Source: Artemia franciscana
Lineage: Eukaryota > Arthropoda > Branchiopoda > Anostraca > Artemiidae
Assembly: GCF_032884065.1 (NCBI RefSeq)
Contig: NC_088863.1
Location: 44,827,687-44,891,686 of the forward strand
Length of the DNA: 64,000 nt
Reading direction: 5' to 3'
In this document: one piece after another, positions 1 to 11,639 of the stretch
How the letters are laid out: each line of letters opens with the position of its first letter
Position numbering within the stretch: the stretch's first letter is position 1
Position numbers and translations under genes: made by a program
The notes under the pieces: generated by a model
Database searches by the model: none
Told to the model about the DNA's origin: nothing
What the model saw: the letters and a program-made list of their open reading frames with translations, nothing else

Positions 1-510
1 TTCTAATGTATTTGGTACTTCAAAAATATTCCCTTACCAATCGAAATGTCTTTGGTGAAAATTGTTGGCAGATTTGTATGTAGCCTAACGTTTCCGAAAT
101 TACCTTCAAAATTCTCTTGTTTAAAAAAACATTGCTGCAGACTTTTGTCTTTAAATCAGAGGTATGGCTAGGTTTTTTGGCCTCATCAAAGACTCTGCCA
201 CGGACAGCCCTTACTCTTCTATCTACACCACTGGTTTAAAGTTTTGTATTCTGTGTATTCCTTGTTCTAAGGATATAATTGCTATAATATTTTTTTCTTT
301 TTAACGGTTTTTGGGAAAAAGAACTGTAAATAATGAATAATTCGCGCTAAAAATAACCGAATAAACTTTTGTTGGAAATAGTTGCGACTACCACCGCCAA
401 GTTTTTTCAAAAGTCGGTTTGCTTATTTTTCCCGATCTGTTCTGAGAATACTTTTTGTTATATTAATTGCTCTTGTGACGTCTGTGTTGTAATGCAATGT
501 GTTTGGTCCT
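1..510. other. Non-coding AT-rich DNA, no recognised feature
   Basis: I see no credible coding exon, RNA gene or repeat boundary here. Reading frames are short and in low-complexity sequence. It lies left of the C-rich arm of the foldback element at about 512-780. Confidence 0.4.
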
Positions 511-511
511 A

Positions 512-1935
512 GTTGTTTACCACAACCCCCCTCCGCCCCCCCCCCGTAAAATACCCCGTCCCCCTCAGAAAATAAACTGGAAAATCCCCCCGAGGAAAAC
601 AACCCCCTCCTTAGGGAAATACTCCTCATAAAATACCATTGGAAAATACCCCTTGGATAATCCCCCTAACCTGGAAAGTATCTCCCACAGTAAATAGCTA
701 CATTTGAAACTCCCCGCAAAATAACCCCCGAAAAATATCCCCCCGTCTCCTCCCGAGGAAAACAATATTTTCCAAATTTGAGAATTTTATTTGAGTTTTT
801 TTTTAGTTTTGTTGAGAAGTGCTAAGAAAAGGGAAAAGGGGAATTTCCACTCCATAAGTATTTTATAAACTTAGAAAAAAAACCCGCAAATCTATTTTTC
901 TTGAAAAGACTTGCATATGAACTTCTGCAATTTTTAGCAGTGGCGGGCACTAAATCAAAAAGAAAAAGAAGAAGAAAAAATGCAGGCAAAAAATTTTAAA
1001 AATTAAGCTAAAAACATGTGGCACCAAAAAGTTTGAGAAGGTTTAGTTTTCCTTTTGAAAGTACAGTTTGCTTTGGGAACCAACAAATTCTTATTATATA
1101 AGTTTTTACGGATAAAAGTGTTGTCAAATTCTACGAGTTAGTTTGTCTTATCTTCCATGTGTAAAACTACTACAAATCCCAAATAATAAATAAATAAAAC
1201 CAAAAACGGACAACAGAATTAAAGAAATTACAAGAATAACATAGTCAAACTCAAAACGAGCAAAAATTAAAAAGAGGAGGGCTGACAACCCCCAAGTCCT
1301 CTCAAGGCCAGAACATAAATTTGCACTTTACTAAAAAAAAACCCATAGATTATCAGTTTAATATATATTTTCTGATATTTACTCCTTGAAGTCTTAATAC
1401 TTCTTTATTTATCAAAGTAAAAAAAGTGAGAACATTTAAAGTGTATTTTGGTTTCAGTAAAGTGCAAATTTTGTTCTAGTCTTCAGAAGGCGTGGGGGTT
1501 GTCAGACCTACTAATATTAATTTTTGCTCGTTTTGAGTTTGACTTGGTTATTTTTTGTAATTTCTGTTCGTTTTGGGTTTAATTTATTTATTGATTTTAT
1601 TTATTGATATAATTTATTACTCCGGTAGTTTTAGGTTTTGAAAATTATTTGAATTTATTTCTATTCGTTTTTGGCTTGATGGAGCTCTTTACTTTTCTTT
1701 GGGGGGATATTTTCCGATGTAGAATTTTCTGAGGAAGGATTTTTCACAGGGTGCTCTCCACGGTGGGTATTTTCTGTGGGGGGATTTCCTAGGGGTATTT
1801 CCGTGGAAGGTATTTTACAAGAGGTATTTTCGCGGGGGGGGGCGTATTTACCTGGGGCATTCCTTGGAGCATTTTTCACGGAGGGTGGGGGCTATTTTTG
1901 GGAGAGAGTTTTCTGGGAGGAGGGGTATTTTCAAA
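512..1935. repeat. Foldback-type element with C-rich/G-rich arms
   Basis: The left end (about 512-780) is a run of degenerate short units of the type GGAAAATACCCC read as C-rich on the + strand. The right end (about 1690-1935) is the same kind of unit in the opposite orientation (G-rich). Inside, about 1190-1335 and 1445-1590 form a second inverted pair: both contain the block AAACTCAAAACGAGCAAAAA or its complement, and the stretch reading CAGTAAAGTGCAAATTT. Long inverted repeats built of short tandem units are the hallmark of Foldback (FB) elements known from Drosophila. No coding region is visible, so this is presumably non-autonomous. Confidence 0.5.
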
Positions 1936-2354
1936 GGGAGTAAACGCTGACCATCTTGTGTTTCAGCGGTCTGTTTAAATGTTATTGTATTTATTGTGGC
2001 AAGTTTTGTAAAGCTTACCACATTTGGTACTAATAAATAAAATAGAAAATAAATAAGTCATCCATTGAATATTTATTAGAAACAGTGGTAGAATATCCCA
2101 ATAAGCAGAAGTCAAGGAGGGATTTCTTGGAAACAACAACGGAATGTCATGGTTCTCAACGTGAGTTTTGTCACAGAGCAGTGTACTCTAAGTTTAGTTA
2201 TTTCCTTTTTTTTTAATTAAACCCGATTGAACCTTGAACCTTGGAACTGTGGTCAGTGCGCAGAAAAATAAGAATAATTAACTGAGTATTTTGCTTGTGT
2301 TCAACAATGCAACCTCAGCACGGAGAAAAAAAGAAGAATTTAAAGCATAACTGC
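1936..2354. other. Intergenic, no recognised feature
   Basis: AT-rich DNA with no convincing reading frame. A small palindrome (GTGGCAAGTTTTGTAAAGCTTACCAC, about 1996-2021) may be the end of an unrecognised small element. Confidence 0.3.
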
Positions 2355-4800
2355 CTAAACAAGAGCTAAGAGCTCATATGACACTTTTGACGAGGCAAGA
2401 AGGGATAAGAGCCACGAGATCATATGGTATGAGCTCTAACAAAATTCTATGAATCAATAGATTGATTTAAAAGGAAAATAAGAGGCTTAATGCCGGTCAG
2501 GTTTTAAAATAAGAGCTCTGAGTCACGATGTCCTTCTAAATATCAAAATTCATTAAGATCCGATCACCCACTCCTATGTTATAAATATCTAATCTTTTCT
2601 AATTTTTCCTCTCCCTTTAGCCCCCCAGATGGTAGAATCTGGGAAAACGACTTTATAAAGTCAAATTGTGCAGCTCCCTGACACGCCTACCAAGTTTCAT
2701 AGTCCTAGCACGTCCAGAAGAGCCAAACTCGCAAAATCACTGAACCCCTCCCCCCAACTCCCCCAAAGAGAGCAAATCCAGTACGGTTCCGTCAATAACG
2801 TATTAAGGACATTTGCTTATTCTATCCACCAAGCTTCATCCCGATTCCTCCACTCCAACTATTTTCCAAGATTTCCCCCTCCAACTCCCCCCAAAGTCAA
2901 AAGATCTGGTCGGGATTTGAAATGAGGGCTCTGAGACATGAAATCCTTCGAAATATCAAATTTAATTAAGATCCGATCACCTATTCGTAAGATAAAAACA
3001 CCCCAATTTTCACGTTTTCCAAGAATTCCGGTTTCCCCCTCCAACTCCCCCCAATGTCACAAGATCTGGTCGGAATTTAAAATTAGAGCTTTAAAGCGCA
3101 AGATCCTTCTAAATATAAATTTCGTTAAGATCTGGTCACCCTTTCGTAAGTAACAAATACCTCAATTTTCAAAATTACGCCCCCTCGAAATTAAACAAAA
3201 GAGAGCAGATCCGGTCCGGTTATGTCAGTCACGTATCTTAGACAGATTTTTATTCTTCCCATCCAGTTTCATCCTGATCTCACCGCTTTAAGTGTTTTCT
3301 AAGATTTCATGTCCCCCCAACTGCCCCCCCTAATTATGCTTGATCCGGTTGAGATTTAAAATAAGAGATCTCATTCACGAGGTCCTTCTAAATATGAAGT
3401 TTCATGAAGATCCAATCACTCCTTCGTAAGTTAAAAATACATCATTTTTTGTAATTTTTGAGAATTAACCTCCCCCCCCCAATAGAGCAGATCCGTCCCA
3501 ATTATGTAAATCACGTATGTAAGATTTCTGATTATTTTTCCGACTAAGTTTCTTCCCGATCCCTCCAATCTAAGCGTTTTCCATGATTTTAGGTTCCACC
3601 ACCCCAAACTCCCCCCAATGTCACCAGATCCGGTCGGGATTTAAAATAAGAGCTTTGAGACACGATATCCTTCTAGATATCAAATTTCTTTGAGATCCTA
3701 TCACCCGTTCGTAAATTAAAAATACCTCTTTTTCTAATTTTTCAGAATTAGCCCCCCCAACTACTACAAAGAGAGCGGATCCGTTCTGGTTATATCAATT
3801 ATGTATCTAGCACTTGTGCTTATTTTTCCCACCAAGTTTTATCCTGATCCCTCCACTCTAAGTGTTTTCCAAGTTTTAGGTTTCCCCCTCCCAACTTCCC
3901 CCAGTGTCACCAGATCCGGTCAGGATTTAAAATGAGAGCTCTGAGACGCGATATCTTTCTAAATATCATATTTCATTCAGATCCGATTACCCGTTCGTAA
4001 GTTAAAAATATCTCATTTTTTTCTAATTTTTCAGAGCTACCCCCCCCCCCCCAACTATCCCAAAGAGAGCGGATCCGTTTCGGTTATGCCAATCATGTAT
4101 CTAGGACTTGTGTTTATTTTTCCCACTAAGTTTAATCCCGATCCCTCCACTCTAAGTGTTTTATAAGTTTTAGGTCTTCCCCTACCAACCCCCCCCCTAA
4201 TGTCACAAGATCTGTTTGGGATTTAAAATAAGAGCTCTGAAAAACGATATCTTTCTAAATATCAAGTTTCATTGAGATCCAATCACCCGTTCGTAAGTTA
4301 AAAATACCGCGTTTTTTCTAATTTTTCATAATTACCCCCCCCCCCCCCAACTACCCCAAAGAGAACGGATCCGTTCCGGTTATGTCAATCATGTATCTAG
4401 GACTTGTGCTTATTTTTCCCACTAGTTTCATCTCAATCCCTCCACTCTAAGTGTTTTCCAAGATTTTAGGTTTCCCCCTACCACCCCCCCCCCCCCCCCC
4501 AGTGTAACCAGATCCGATCGTGATTTAAATTAACAGCTCTGAGACACAATATCCTTCCAAACTTCAAATTTCATTAAGATCCCATCACCCGTTCGTAAGT
4601 TAAAAATACTTAGTTTTTTCTATTTTTCCGAATTAACGGGCCCCCCACTCCCCCCAGATGATCAAATCGGAAAACGCCTGCCAAATTTCATCGTCCTAGC
4701 TTACCTGGAAGTGCCTAAAGTAGCAAAACTGGGACCAACAGACAGACCGACAGAATTTGCGATCGCTATATGGCACTTGGTTAATACCAAGTGCCATAAA
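2355..4800 (-). mobile_element. M1 element with minisatellite core (reverse orientation)
   Basis: One end is the AAGAGCTAAGAGCTCATATG block at about 2360, which recurs near 52150 and, inverted, near 47940. The other end is a perfect hairpin, TGGCACTTGG...CCAAGTGCCA (about 4771-4796), next to GCGATCGC. Between them lie about seven to eight copies of a 285-300 bp unit, each with a C-run, a 'GAGAGCGGATCCG' block and 'CCCGTTCGTAAGTTAAAAATA'. The same architecture occurs at 40901-42820, 46808-47960 and 52140-53585. The apparent ORFs inside are repeat translations, not genes. It resembles non-autonomous Helitron/DINE-type elements with central tandem repeats, but the superfamily is unproven. Confidence 0.7.
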
Positions 4801-5392
4801 AAGGTAAATTTGAAAACCAAACAAGAATAAAAAGAAAACCGCCAAGTATATACAATGGCTACTCCAGGAAAAAAACCACGGAGGTAGAATATACAGTCAA
4901 TGAGCTACTCCTCTCAACACCAGAGAAACAACTAACAGTAAGATGATAAAAGCAGTTGAAAAAGAACTTATTTATTCCGTTCAGAAATAATCCTCATAGT
5001 TGTATCTAACACAGCTATTCTCTGGATTTAATTTATGTCCTTGATGATTTGATAAGGTGATTTTATAATTTATAATTACCACAATATGTTTGTTTTTTTT
5101 TGTAATACCATAATAAATTGAATCAAAATGAGTAATTTATATCCAAAAGGGAATTTACCATAAAAAACATGTACTACCGAATTCCGCATATCATATAATC
5201 CAATGGAAAACCTTATCGACACAAATGGGGAACTTGGAATTATTTAAAAAAAAAAAACAAAAAAAAAACGGAAACGCGTTAAATTTTTTGCTGTTTTTTT
5301 CCAGAGATGATTATATAGAATCAGTAAGGTAAAGTGCAACCACATTACCAACTCTAAAGAAAACACGCTAATGAAATAAAACACTAGATTCA
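4801..5392. other. Intergenic, no recognised feature
   Basis: AT-rich spacer between the M1 element and an F1 copy. A-rich runs occur near 5245-5270. No coding potential was seen. Confidence 0.3.
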
Positions 5393-6330
5393 AATTATCA
5401 AACAGTTAGTGGTTACGAACTGTAGTAAGGAGCAACCCGGCTCAATATTAACCAAAACTCTAAAAAATAGAATTTTGATATCAATAGCTACATCAAAAGA
5501 ATTGCATTTTAATTTTGATTTTAAATATATAAGTTCAATCAAGTTTAGTCTTACCCATCAAAAGTTACGAGCCTGAGAAAATTTGCCTTATTTTAGAAAA
5601 TAGGAGAAAACAACCCTTAAAAGTCATAGAATCTTAACGAAAATCACCACCAGATTCAGCGTATCAGAGAACCCAATTGTAGAAGTTTCAAGTTCCTATC
5701 TACAAAAATGTGGAATTTTGTATTTTTTGCCAGAAGGCAGATCACGGATGAGTGTTTATTTTTTTTGTTTGTTTGTTTTTTTCCCCAGGGGTAATCGTAT
5801 CGACCCAGTGGTCCTAGAATCTTACGAGAGGGCTCATTCTAACGGAAATAGAAAGTTCTAGTGCCCTTTTTAAGTGACCAAAAAATTGAAGGGCACCTAG
5901 GTCCCCTCCCACGCTAATTATTTTCCCAAAGTCACTGGATCAAAATTATGAGATAGCCATTTTATTCAGGGTACTTGAAAAACCTTATAACTATGTCTTT
6001 GGGGATGACTTACACCCCCACAGTCCCCGTGGGAGGGGCTACAAGTTATAAACTTTGACCCATGCTTACATATAGTAATGGTTATTAGGAAGTGCACAGA
6101 CGTTTTCAGGGGGATTTTTCGGTAGGGGGGGGTGAAAAGAGGGGGATATGTTGGGATAACCTTCCTAAAAGGAATTGATCATGAAGGAAGAGAATTTTAA
6201 TGAAGGGAGTGCAGGATTTCCTAGCATTATTTAGAAAAAAAAATGAAAAAATAAATGAAAGAAACAATGAATAAGTTTTTTCAACCGATTGTAAGGAGCA
6301 GAATTAAAACCACTTAAAACTTTGCGCTTT
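5393..6330 (+). mobile_element. F1 inverted-repeat element, 5' portion
   Basis: The copy starts with the F1 terminal block (TCAAACAGTTAGTGGTTACG, then AACTGTAGTAAGGAGC) and follows the family consensus through the 'CAGATCACGGATG', 'TTTTTCCCCAGGGG' and 'CCCCCACAGTCCCCGTGGG' landmarks. It stops near 6330, just after 'TTTTTTCAACCGATTGTAAGGAGC', so the two internal palindromes present in complete copies are missing. No protein is encoded. Confidence 0.75.
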
Positions 6331-6399
6331 AAGTTAGTTAGACAGATACTTTTTTGCCTCAAAAACATTCATGGTTGGAGGTTGGGCTCTAAACTTGAA

Positions 6400-6890
6400 A
6401 TAGAATTGCATTTGTTATTTTATGTCATTTTAAGTGTAGATTTTTTGAATTGCTAGGACCTTTAGGACCTTTCCATACCTCCCCCCACTTTCTCTCTGCT
6501 GCTCAACAGATTCAATGAAATGTAGCGAAAAGGGCACCCCCCACAAAGAGGAGTGGCTCGCCAGGTTTCAGTGTAATATCCTCTTGTTTAAAAACCTATA
6601 TTTAATACAGATTTAAGTGCTTTTAGCAAAATTGACCTTGTTACCAGTGTTCTGCAACAGGCCTATATTTCAGCTGTAACTTTATTTGACATCTTTGTCA
6701 TTTTAAACTGTGAGTTTTCTACGTGTTGGGAGCTTAGGACTTTCCTTGTTCCCCATTTCCCTCTCTTGCTCGATAGATTCAAACAATGCAATTAAAAAAG
6801 GTGCTCATAAGAAGCAGAGTGGCTCACCCGGGCCGTGTGTAATATTTCCATATTTTAAGTAAACCAATATTTAATACCTTGAAAACACAA
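6400..6890. repeat. Two diverged tandem copies of a ~275 bp unit
   Basis: Landmarks recur in order: 'TTTAGGACCTTTCC' / 'CTTAGGACTTTCC', then 'CAGATTCAATGAAATG' / 'TAGATTCAAACAATG', then 'GAGTGGCTCGCC' / 'GAGTGGCTCACC'. The offset is about 270-280 bp. No coding potential. The remaining sequence to 7030 is AT-rich and featureless. Confidence 0.55.
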
Positions 6891-8539
6891 TCTGTCATAT
6901 TGCGTTTAAATTACTGTTGCCACAAGCGTTTGTTTTGTATGTAGAAATTTTCTATTCAAATAAGTTCAAAAAAATATCTATTATTTTCTATAGAAAATTT
7001 AACTAGCTAAAAATTAGATTTTGGTAATAGAAAATACCAAGCGGGATGCGCCTAATACGACAGCATACGCTCCTCCTCCACCACAACCTATCCAATGCTT
7101 CTCTATTTACCTCCTCCCAAGAAGTTTGAATTTTCTTTAAATCCTTCCTCACAACATCATTCCACCCAATTCTGGGACAACATTATTTTTGCTTGCCCCT
7201 AGATGGATTACCGAAAAAAAAAACGGTCTTTGACAGTCTGTGAGCCTTTATTTGCAATTCAATAGAAAAAACATATTTTTTTAGCTGAAAGTAAGGAGTG
7301 ACATTAAAACTTAAAACGAACAGTAATTACTCCGTATATGAAAGGGGCTTTTCCTCCTCAACGCCCCGCTCTTTACGCTAAAGTTTGACTCTTTCTTTTA
7401 ACTCTACTTTTTAAAACAGTAAAAAAACTTTAGAGTAAAGAGCGGGGCGTTGAGGAGGAAAAGCCCCCTTCATATACGGAGCAATTTCTGTTCGTTTTAA
7501 GTTTTAGTGTCGTTTAAATTTTTTTTGGGCTAAATGGCTTTCTCATAATTTTAACCGGAAGATTTTGAGAAAAAAAGGAGCAGGGGAGGACGCCTAGCTG
7601 CCCACCAATTTTGTTTACTTAAAAATGTAACTAGAACTTTTAATTTTTACGAACTTTTTCAATAGTTAAAAAATACGTAATTTACGAATTACCTAACGAA
7701 CTTTTGTATTCTCATGTTTTTATTACATATGAGGGGATTCACCCCTCGTCAATACCTCGCTTTTTACACTTAGACTTGAATTTTGTCCCAATTTTTTAAG
7801 AATGACCCCTGAATCACAAAGGCTGTAGAATAAATAGTTGAAATTACTAAAAATACTTTAGCGTAAAGAGCGAGGTATTACGAGGAGGTAAACCCCTCAT
7901 ATGCGTAATAACTTCTGTTCGTTTTAAGTTTCAATGCTGCCCCTTACTTTCAGTTGAAAAAACTTTTCATATTTATTTTTTTTATTTTTTTTTTAAATAA
8001 TTCTAGAAAGTCCTGCGCCCTTTTCATTGAAATTCTCTTCCCCCATGACACATTCCTCCATGGAAAGATCCTCCCACGTAACCGTCGCTCAACTTCTCCC
8101 CCCCCCCCTCACTAAACAAAAAAATCCCCCTGAAAACGTCTGTACACTTCCCAATAGCCATTAGTATATTTAAAAAACGGTCAAAATTAGTAACGTGCCA
8201 CCCCTCCCACGGGACTGTGGGGGAGTAAGTCGTCCCCAAAGACATAGTTATTAGGTTTTTCGACTATGGTGAATAAAATGGATATATCAGAATTTTGATC
8301 TGGTGACTTTGGGAAAAAATGAGCGTGGGAGGGGGCCTAGGTGCCGTCCAATTTTTGGTCACTTAAAAAGGGCACTGGAACTTTAATTTCCATTAGAATG
8401 AGCCCTCTCGCGACACTCTAGGACGACTGAGTCAATACGATTACCCCTGAAAAAAAAAACAAATAAACACGCATCCGTGATCTGTCTTCTGGCAAAAAAT
8501 CACAAAATGCAAAATTCCATCGAATCTGATGGTGTAATT

Positions 8540-9256
8540 GTGTTGCGAGAGCAAAACTTTGATTTTGTCCCGTTTTTATTTCTATGCCGCCGATGTCGAC
8601 TTTTTCCCGGAAACTGGTAAGGGTCTAACCTGTGCGGTTTTTACGGAAAGTGTGGACCTCTGGCCGGGTTGATGAATATGTCATTACATTTTGGAAAGCT
8701 CCGCAGAGCTCTCGCCTGGAGCCAAAAAGAATGGTTTTTGCTTGTCCACGAGCCAGAGCCTATGGTGTGCGAAGTGAAGTGGAGTTATGTAGCCTATGTC
8801 AGAGAGGAGTATCTGAAGTTGTGCAGCCAAGCTTTTGTTTCATCCAGCCATGTTTCTGCTTTCGAGTGGAAAGCTCCGTTCTAGTAGGCAAGCAGGCAGG
8901 CACCACTTTCAAATTGAAGATGGACTAAAATCTATAAGTGTTAAATATATGCGGCAGTTACCCAGCCCCACAGCCAATATATCTTCTTTGAGTGATAAAT
9001 AGAAAAATTTACAGAAGCAAAAAAGCGGCATTTTCCCACGGGTCCGAAAGCGCTGCCATGATTTTCGCTCGGTTTATCATTTGTTTTTTCGGACTTGGGA
9101 TTGAGGTAGAGAAATGTTATCAGATATACCTCTTAAACTTTAAAATTTCTGTCATTGCTAAAGAAATTGGAGCTTATCCTTTGCTCTTTTCTAAGTGGTG
9201 ACGTTAGAAAGTTGGCCTACGGCAAAAAAAATCAACTTTTGAAGTAAGACAAATAT

Positions 9257-9303
<47 letters not shown>

Positions 9304-10194
9304 CGACGGCAATCGATAGCACTTGATGAGCTGATCAAAGTGTATGTCATACAAAATTTTTTGATACAAAAATTCCTTCATGAGATATACTAGTTTGACG
9401 GTTTCAAGGGGTTGACAACGTCAGTAGTAGGGTACACACTGAAACCAAAAATAAGCCGATACCAATTGTGAGACATGTAGGGGACTTGTAAGGAAAGGTC
9501 AGCTGTTAGCTCATAATCATCTTCGGTAGTAAGGGGTTTGCAAATTTTGCTATTTGGTGTACCTATTATTTGTTTCCAGTGTATTTGATGGTAAGACCGA
9601 GTTGGTTCCAGTGTTAAGACATCTAGGGGACTTGTAAGTAATAATCGTCTGTTAGGCTACAATCGTCTTTAGTGAAGAGGGGTTTGTAACTTTTGCTAGG
9701 TGATGTAGCCTACCCATACTCACTGTAACCTAGAATTAAGTGTCTACGCAACGGGTACAAGCGATAACGTATAACAACGAGGCAGTTTCGTAATAATTAA
9801 TAAAGTGTCATCTATGGTATTTTGATCCTGAAAAGTTACGGATAGCTTTATAATACCAACTAGATTATATAAGATATTGTTCCAAGTCTTGATCCGTCAG
9901 GATGTCTACTATTAAAAAGGATAAAGTTCAACTGGCTGCAAAGTCAATTTAGTCCCTTCTTTTGATATTCCTTTGTTATTGCTGTTTTTCAACGTTGAGG
10001 AATAGCCTTTGATCATGTGATTACTGATGGCGTTCTTCTTTGAACATAACGTTTTAAAAGCTTCGAGACGCTGACAACTTCAGCGTTTAACCGATAGCAA
10101 AAAAAACAAAGTGTTGCTCTCGCAACACTTCATTCGGCGAAGCCGGACAAAGGTTGCCGCAACACTTCACGTTGCTCAGGCAACGTAGGTCTAG
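8540..10194 (+). mobile_element. Non-autonomous Helentron/DINE-like element (1655 bp)
   Basis: The 5' end is GTGTTGCGAGAGCAAAACTT (8540 onward). Its reverse complement occurs near the 3' end at 10107-10128 (22 nt, one mismatch), giving subterminal inverted repeats. These are followed by a hairpin CGTTGC-TCAG-GCAACG (10170-10185) and the terminal CTAG (10191-10194), with T next. Those are the known marks of Helentron/DINE-type Helitrons. The insertion splits the F1 consensus between ...GTAATT and TTTTGTTAAG... A 43 nt T run (9259-9301) and two diverged tandem copies of about 180 bp (about 9420-9760) lie inside. The ORFs at 8632-8928 and 8992-9201 are not recognised, and I do not call them genes. 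Confidence 0.75.
9420..9760. repeat. Two tandem units (~180 bp) inside the Helentron-like element
   Basis: The landmarks 'TAGGGGACTTGTAAG', 'GTCAGCTGTTAG'/'CGTCTGTTAG' and 'GGGGTTTG' + 'TTTTGCTA' recur in the same order about 180 bp apart. Central tandem repeats are usual in DINE-type elements. Confidence 0.6.
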
Positions 10195-11639
10195 TTTTTG
10201 TTAAGATTGTGTTACTTTTAGAGGTTTTTTTCCCCTATTTTCTGAAATGAGGCAAATTTTCTCAGGCCCGTAGCTTTTGATGGGTAAGACTAAACTTGCT
10301 GAAACTTATATATATAAAATCAGCATTAAAATGTGATTCTTTTGATGGAATTATTGGTATCAAAATTCTGTTTTTTAGAGTTTCGGTTACTATCGAGCCG
10401 GGTCACCGTTACCATAAACTGTTTGATTACTGATTTATAGAAAGTAACAGGACCCCATTTTTCATTAAGCGTGTTGTTTGGTATACGGTCAGTGAACTGG
10501 GCACCTAAAATTATTCATGGAAAATCCCTGTGGAAAACATGTAACATATTGATCTCAGTCTTCCACAGCGTCCACGCTTTGTGCCACAATGGACCACTGT
10601 TAGAACTTTAGCTTCCAATATTACAGTCCTGGTTGGTAGACTCATCTCTCTATTTGTCCAAATTTTTTCGATTGCGGACCCCCCTGGTTTTGGCTTCGTT
10701 ACCTTTTAGATCTTTACTGCATCCACTATATTTACTAATAGTACTAGCCAGGTAAGTCCAGCTATCCACTTGATTGATCTTCACATTAGGCAACACCACC
10801 TCTTCATTTTTATTTAATCTTAGTATAATTGAAATAGACTTCTTAACATCAGTTTTCGAACTTATTCTTGCGCCCTAATCCTTCAAAAACATCCAAAAAT
10901 TCGTTCACTTTGCTAAAAGTTTATCTATGGCACCCAAATCGTGTGCTTAATCGAAGTCTTGGACAGTTTTACCTTTTCATTTGATCCCATGCTCCAGAGC
11001 TTCGAAGTCCGCCAGAATTATCCATACAAATGGGGATAGACACAAACCGCTTAACACCTGATTCAATTCCATGCCAGCTCCTAACTTAAAATCCCACCGT
11101 ACTTACAGCAATAATGTTCTCGTTCATAGCAATAATGATTCCTACGCATATACCAGGCATATTAAACAATAATAAAACTTTGACTAGAGCTGTTCTATTG
11201 GCAAAATCAAACGTCTCTTCATGATCTGTGAGACTGAAGACAGAAGATTTTAATGATTCAGGTGCATTTTCATCAGTCGGTTTTACAGGGGCATAATATT
11301 ACTATGACTGATACCCCGTACTTTTTAGTCATAAAATGAGCGACTAGGATTTTGTTAATAATGCCTTCCCAACCTAAACAAGACTCAGTAGCCTCGTAAT
11401 TCATCATGAGTCCTACTCCCTGCCTATGCAACCCATCTTCCTTGCCTGAGTATTCGTTTTCTATATAATCTAATTTCATGTTTTCTATGCCAAGGATTTG
11501 AGTTTCTGAAACTCTAAATAAGTACAGTTTCATGAGTCTGAGTTCATCAGTCAAAATGTCGATACAATAGTTGTTTTTTAACTTGTCAATTTCCAAGTTT
11601 CAACTTTCATATCTTTTAAATCACTGATATTATTATGGC

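Larger units (their letters stand above)
7263..10427 (-). mobile_element. F1 inverted-repeat element (reverse), interrupted by a Helentron-like element
   Basis: Read on the minus strand, the 5' end (CAAACAGTTTATGG...GACCCGGCTCGATAG) lies at 10427 and the family landmarks follow to the terminal palindrome at 7264-7520. The copy is cut at 8540-10194 by a different element; without it the copy is about 1.5 kb, close to complete. It contains both internal palindromes (about 7715-7920 and 7264-7520). It sits inside the minus-strand RTE-like remnant. The frames at 8024-8245 are non-coding shadows. Confidence 0.8.
7030..11610 (-). pseudogene. RTE-like non-LTR retrotransposon remnant, split by a nested insertion
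   Basis: On the minus strand the element runs from about 11610 down to 10428 and resumes at 7262-7030. The 11596-11273 part is an apurinic-type endonuclease segment (block YSGKEDGLHRQGVGLMMN, GWEGI, FMTKKYGVSVIVI). An internal deletion then joins it to RT block 'DHEETFDFANRTALVKVL'. A later block reads VKINQVDSWTYLASTISK, then ILGAQFTDRIPNNTLNEK up to 10430. After the 3.2 kb interruption the C-terminus continues (RLSKTVFFFGNPSRG, then RIGWNDVVRKDLKKIQTSWEEV) near 7200-7050. Many stops and shifts show it is dead. The element at 23653-24985 is the same family. RTE is my best guess because an endonuclease and RT are seen but no RNase H. Confidence 0.75.

Noticed and set aside
2668-3153. Proline-rich frames
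   Set aside because: They lie in M1 minisatellite units; the same frames recur with stops in other units.
8632-9201. 98- and 69-residue frames inside the Helentron-like element as possible captured genes
   Set aside because: No recognisable domain, overlapping alternative frames, and no splice or codon signal; kept only as a note.
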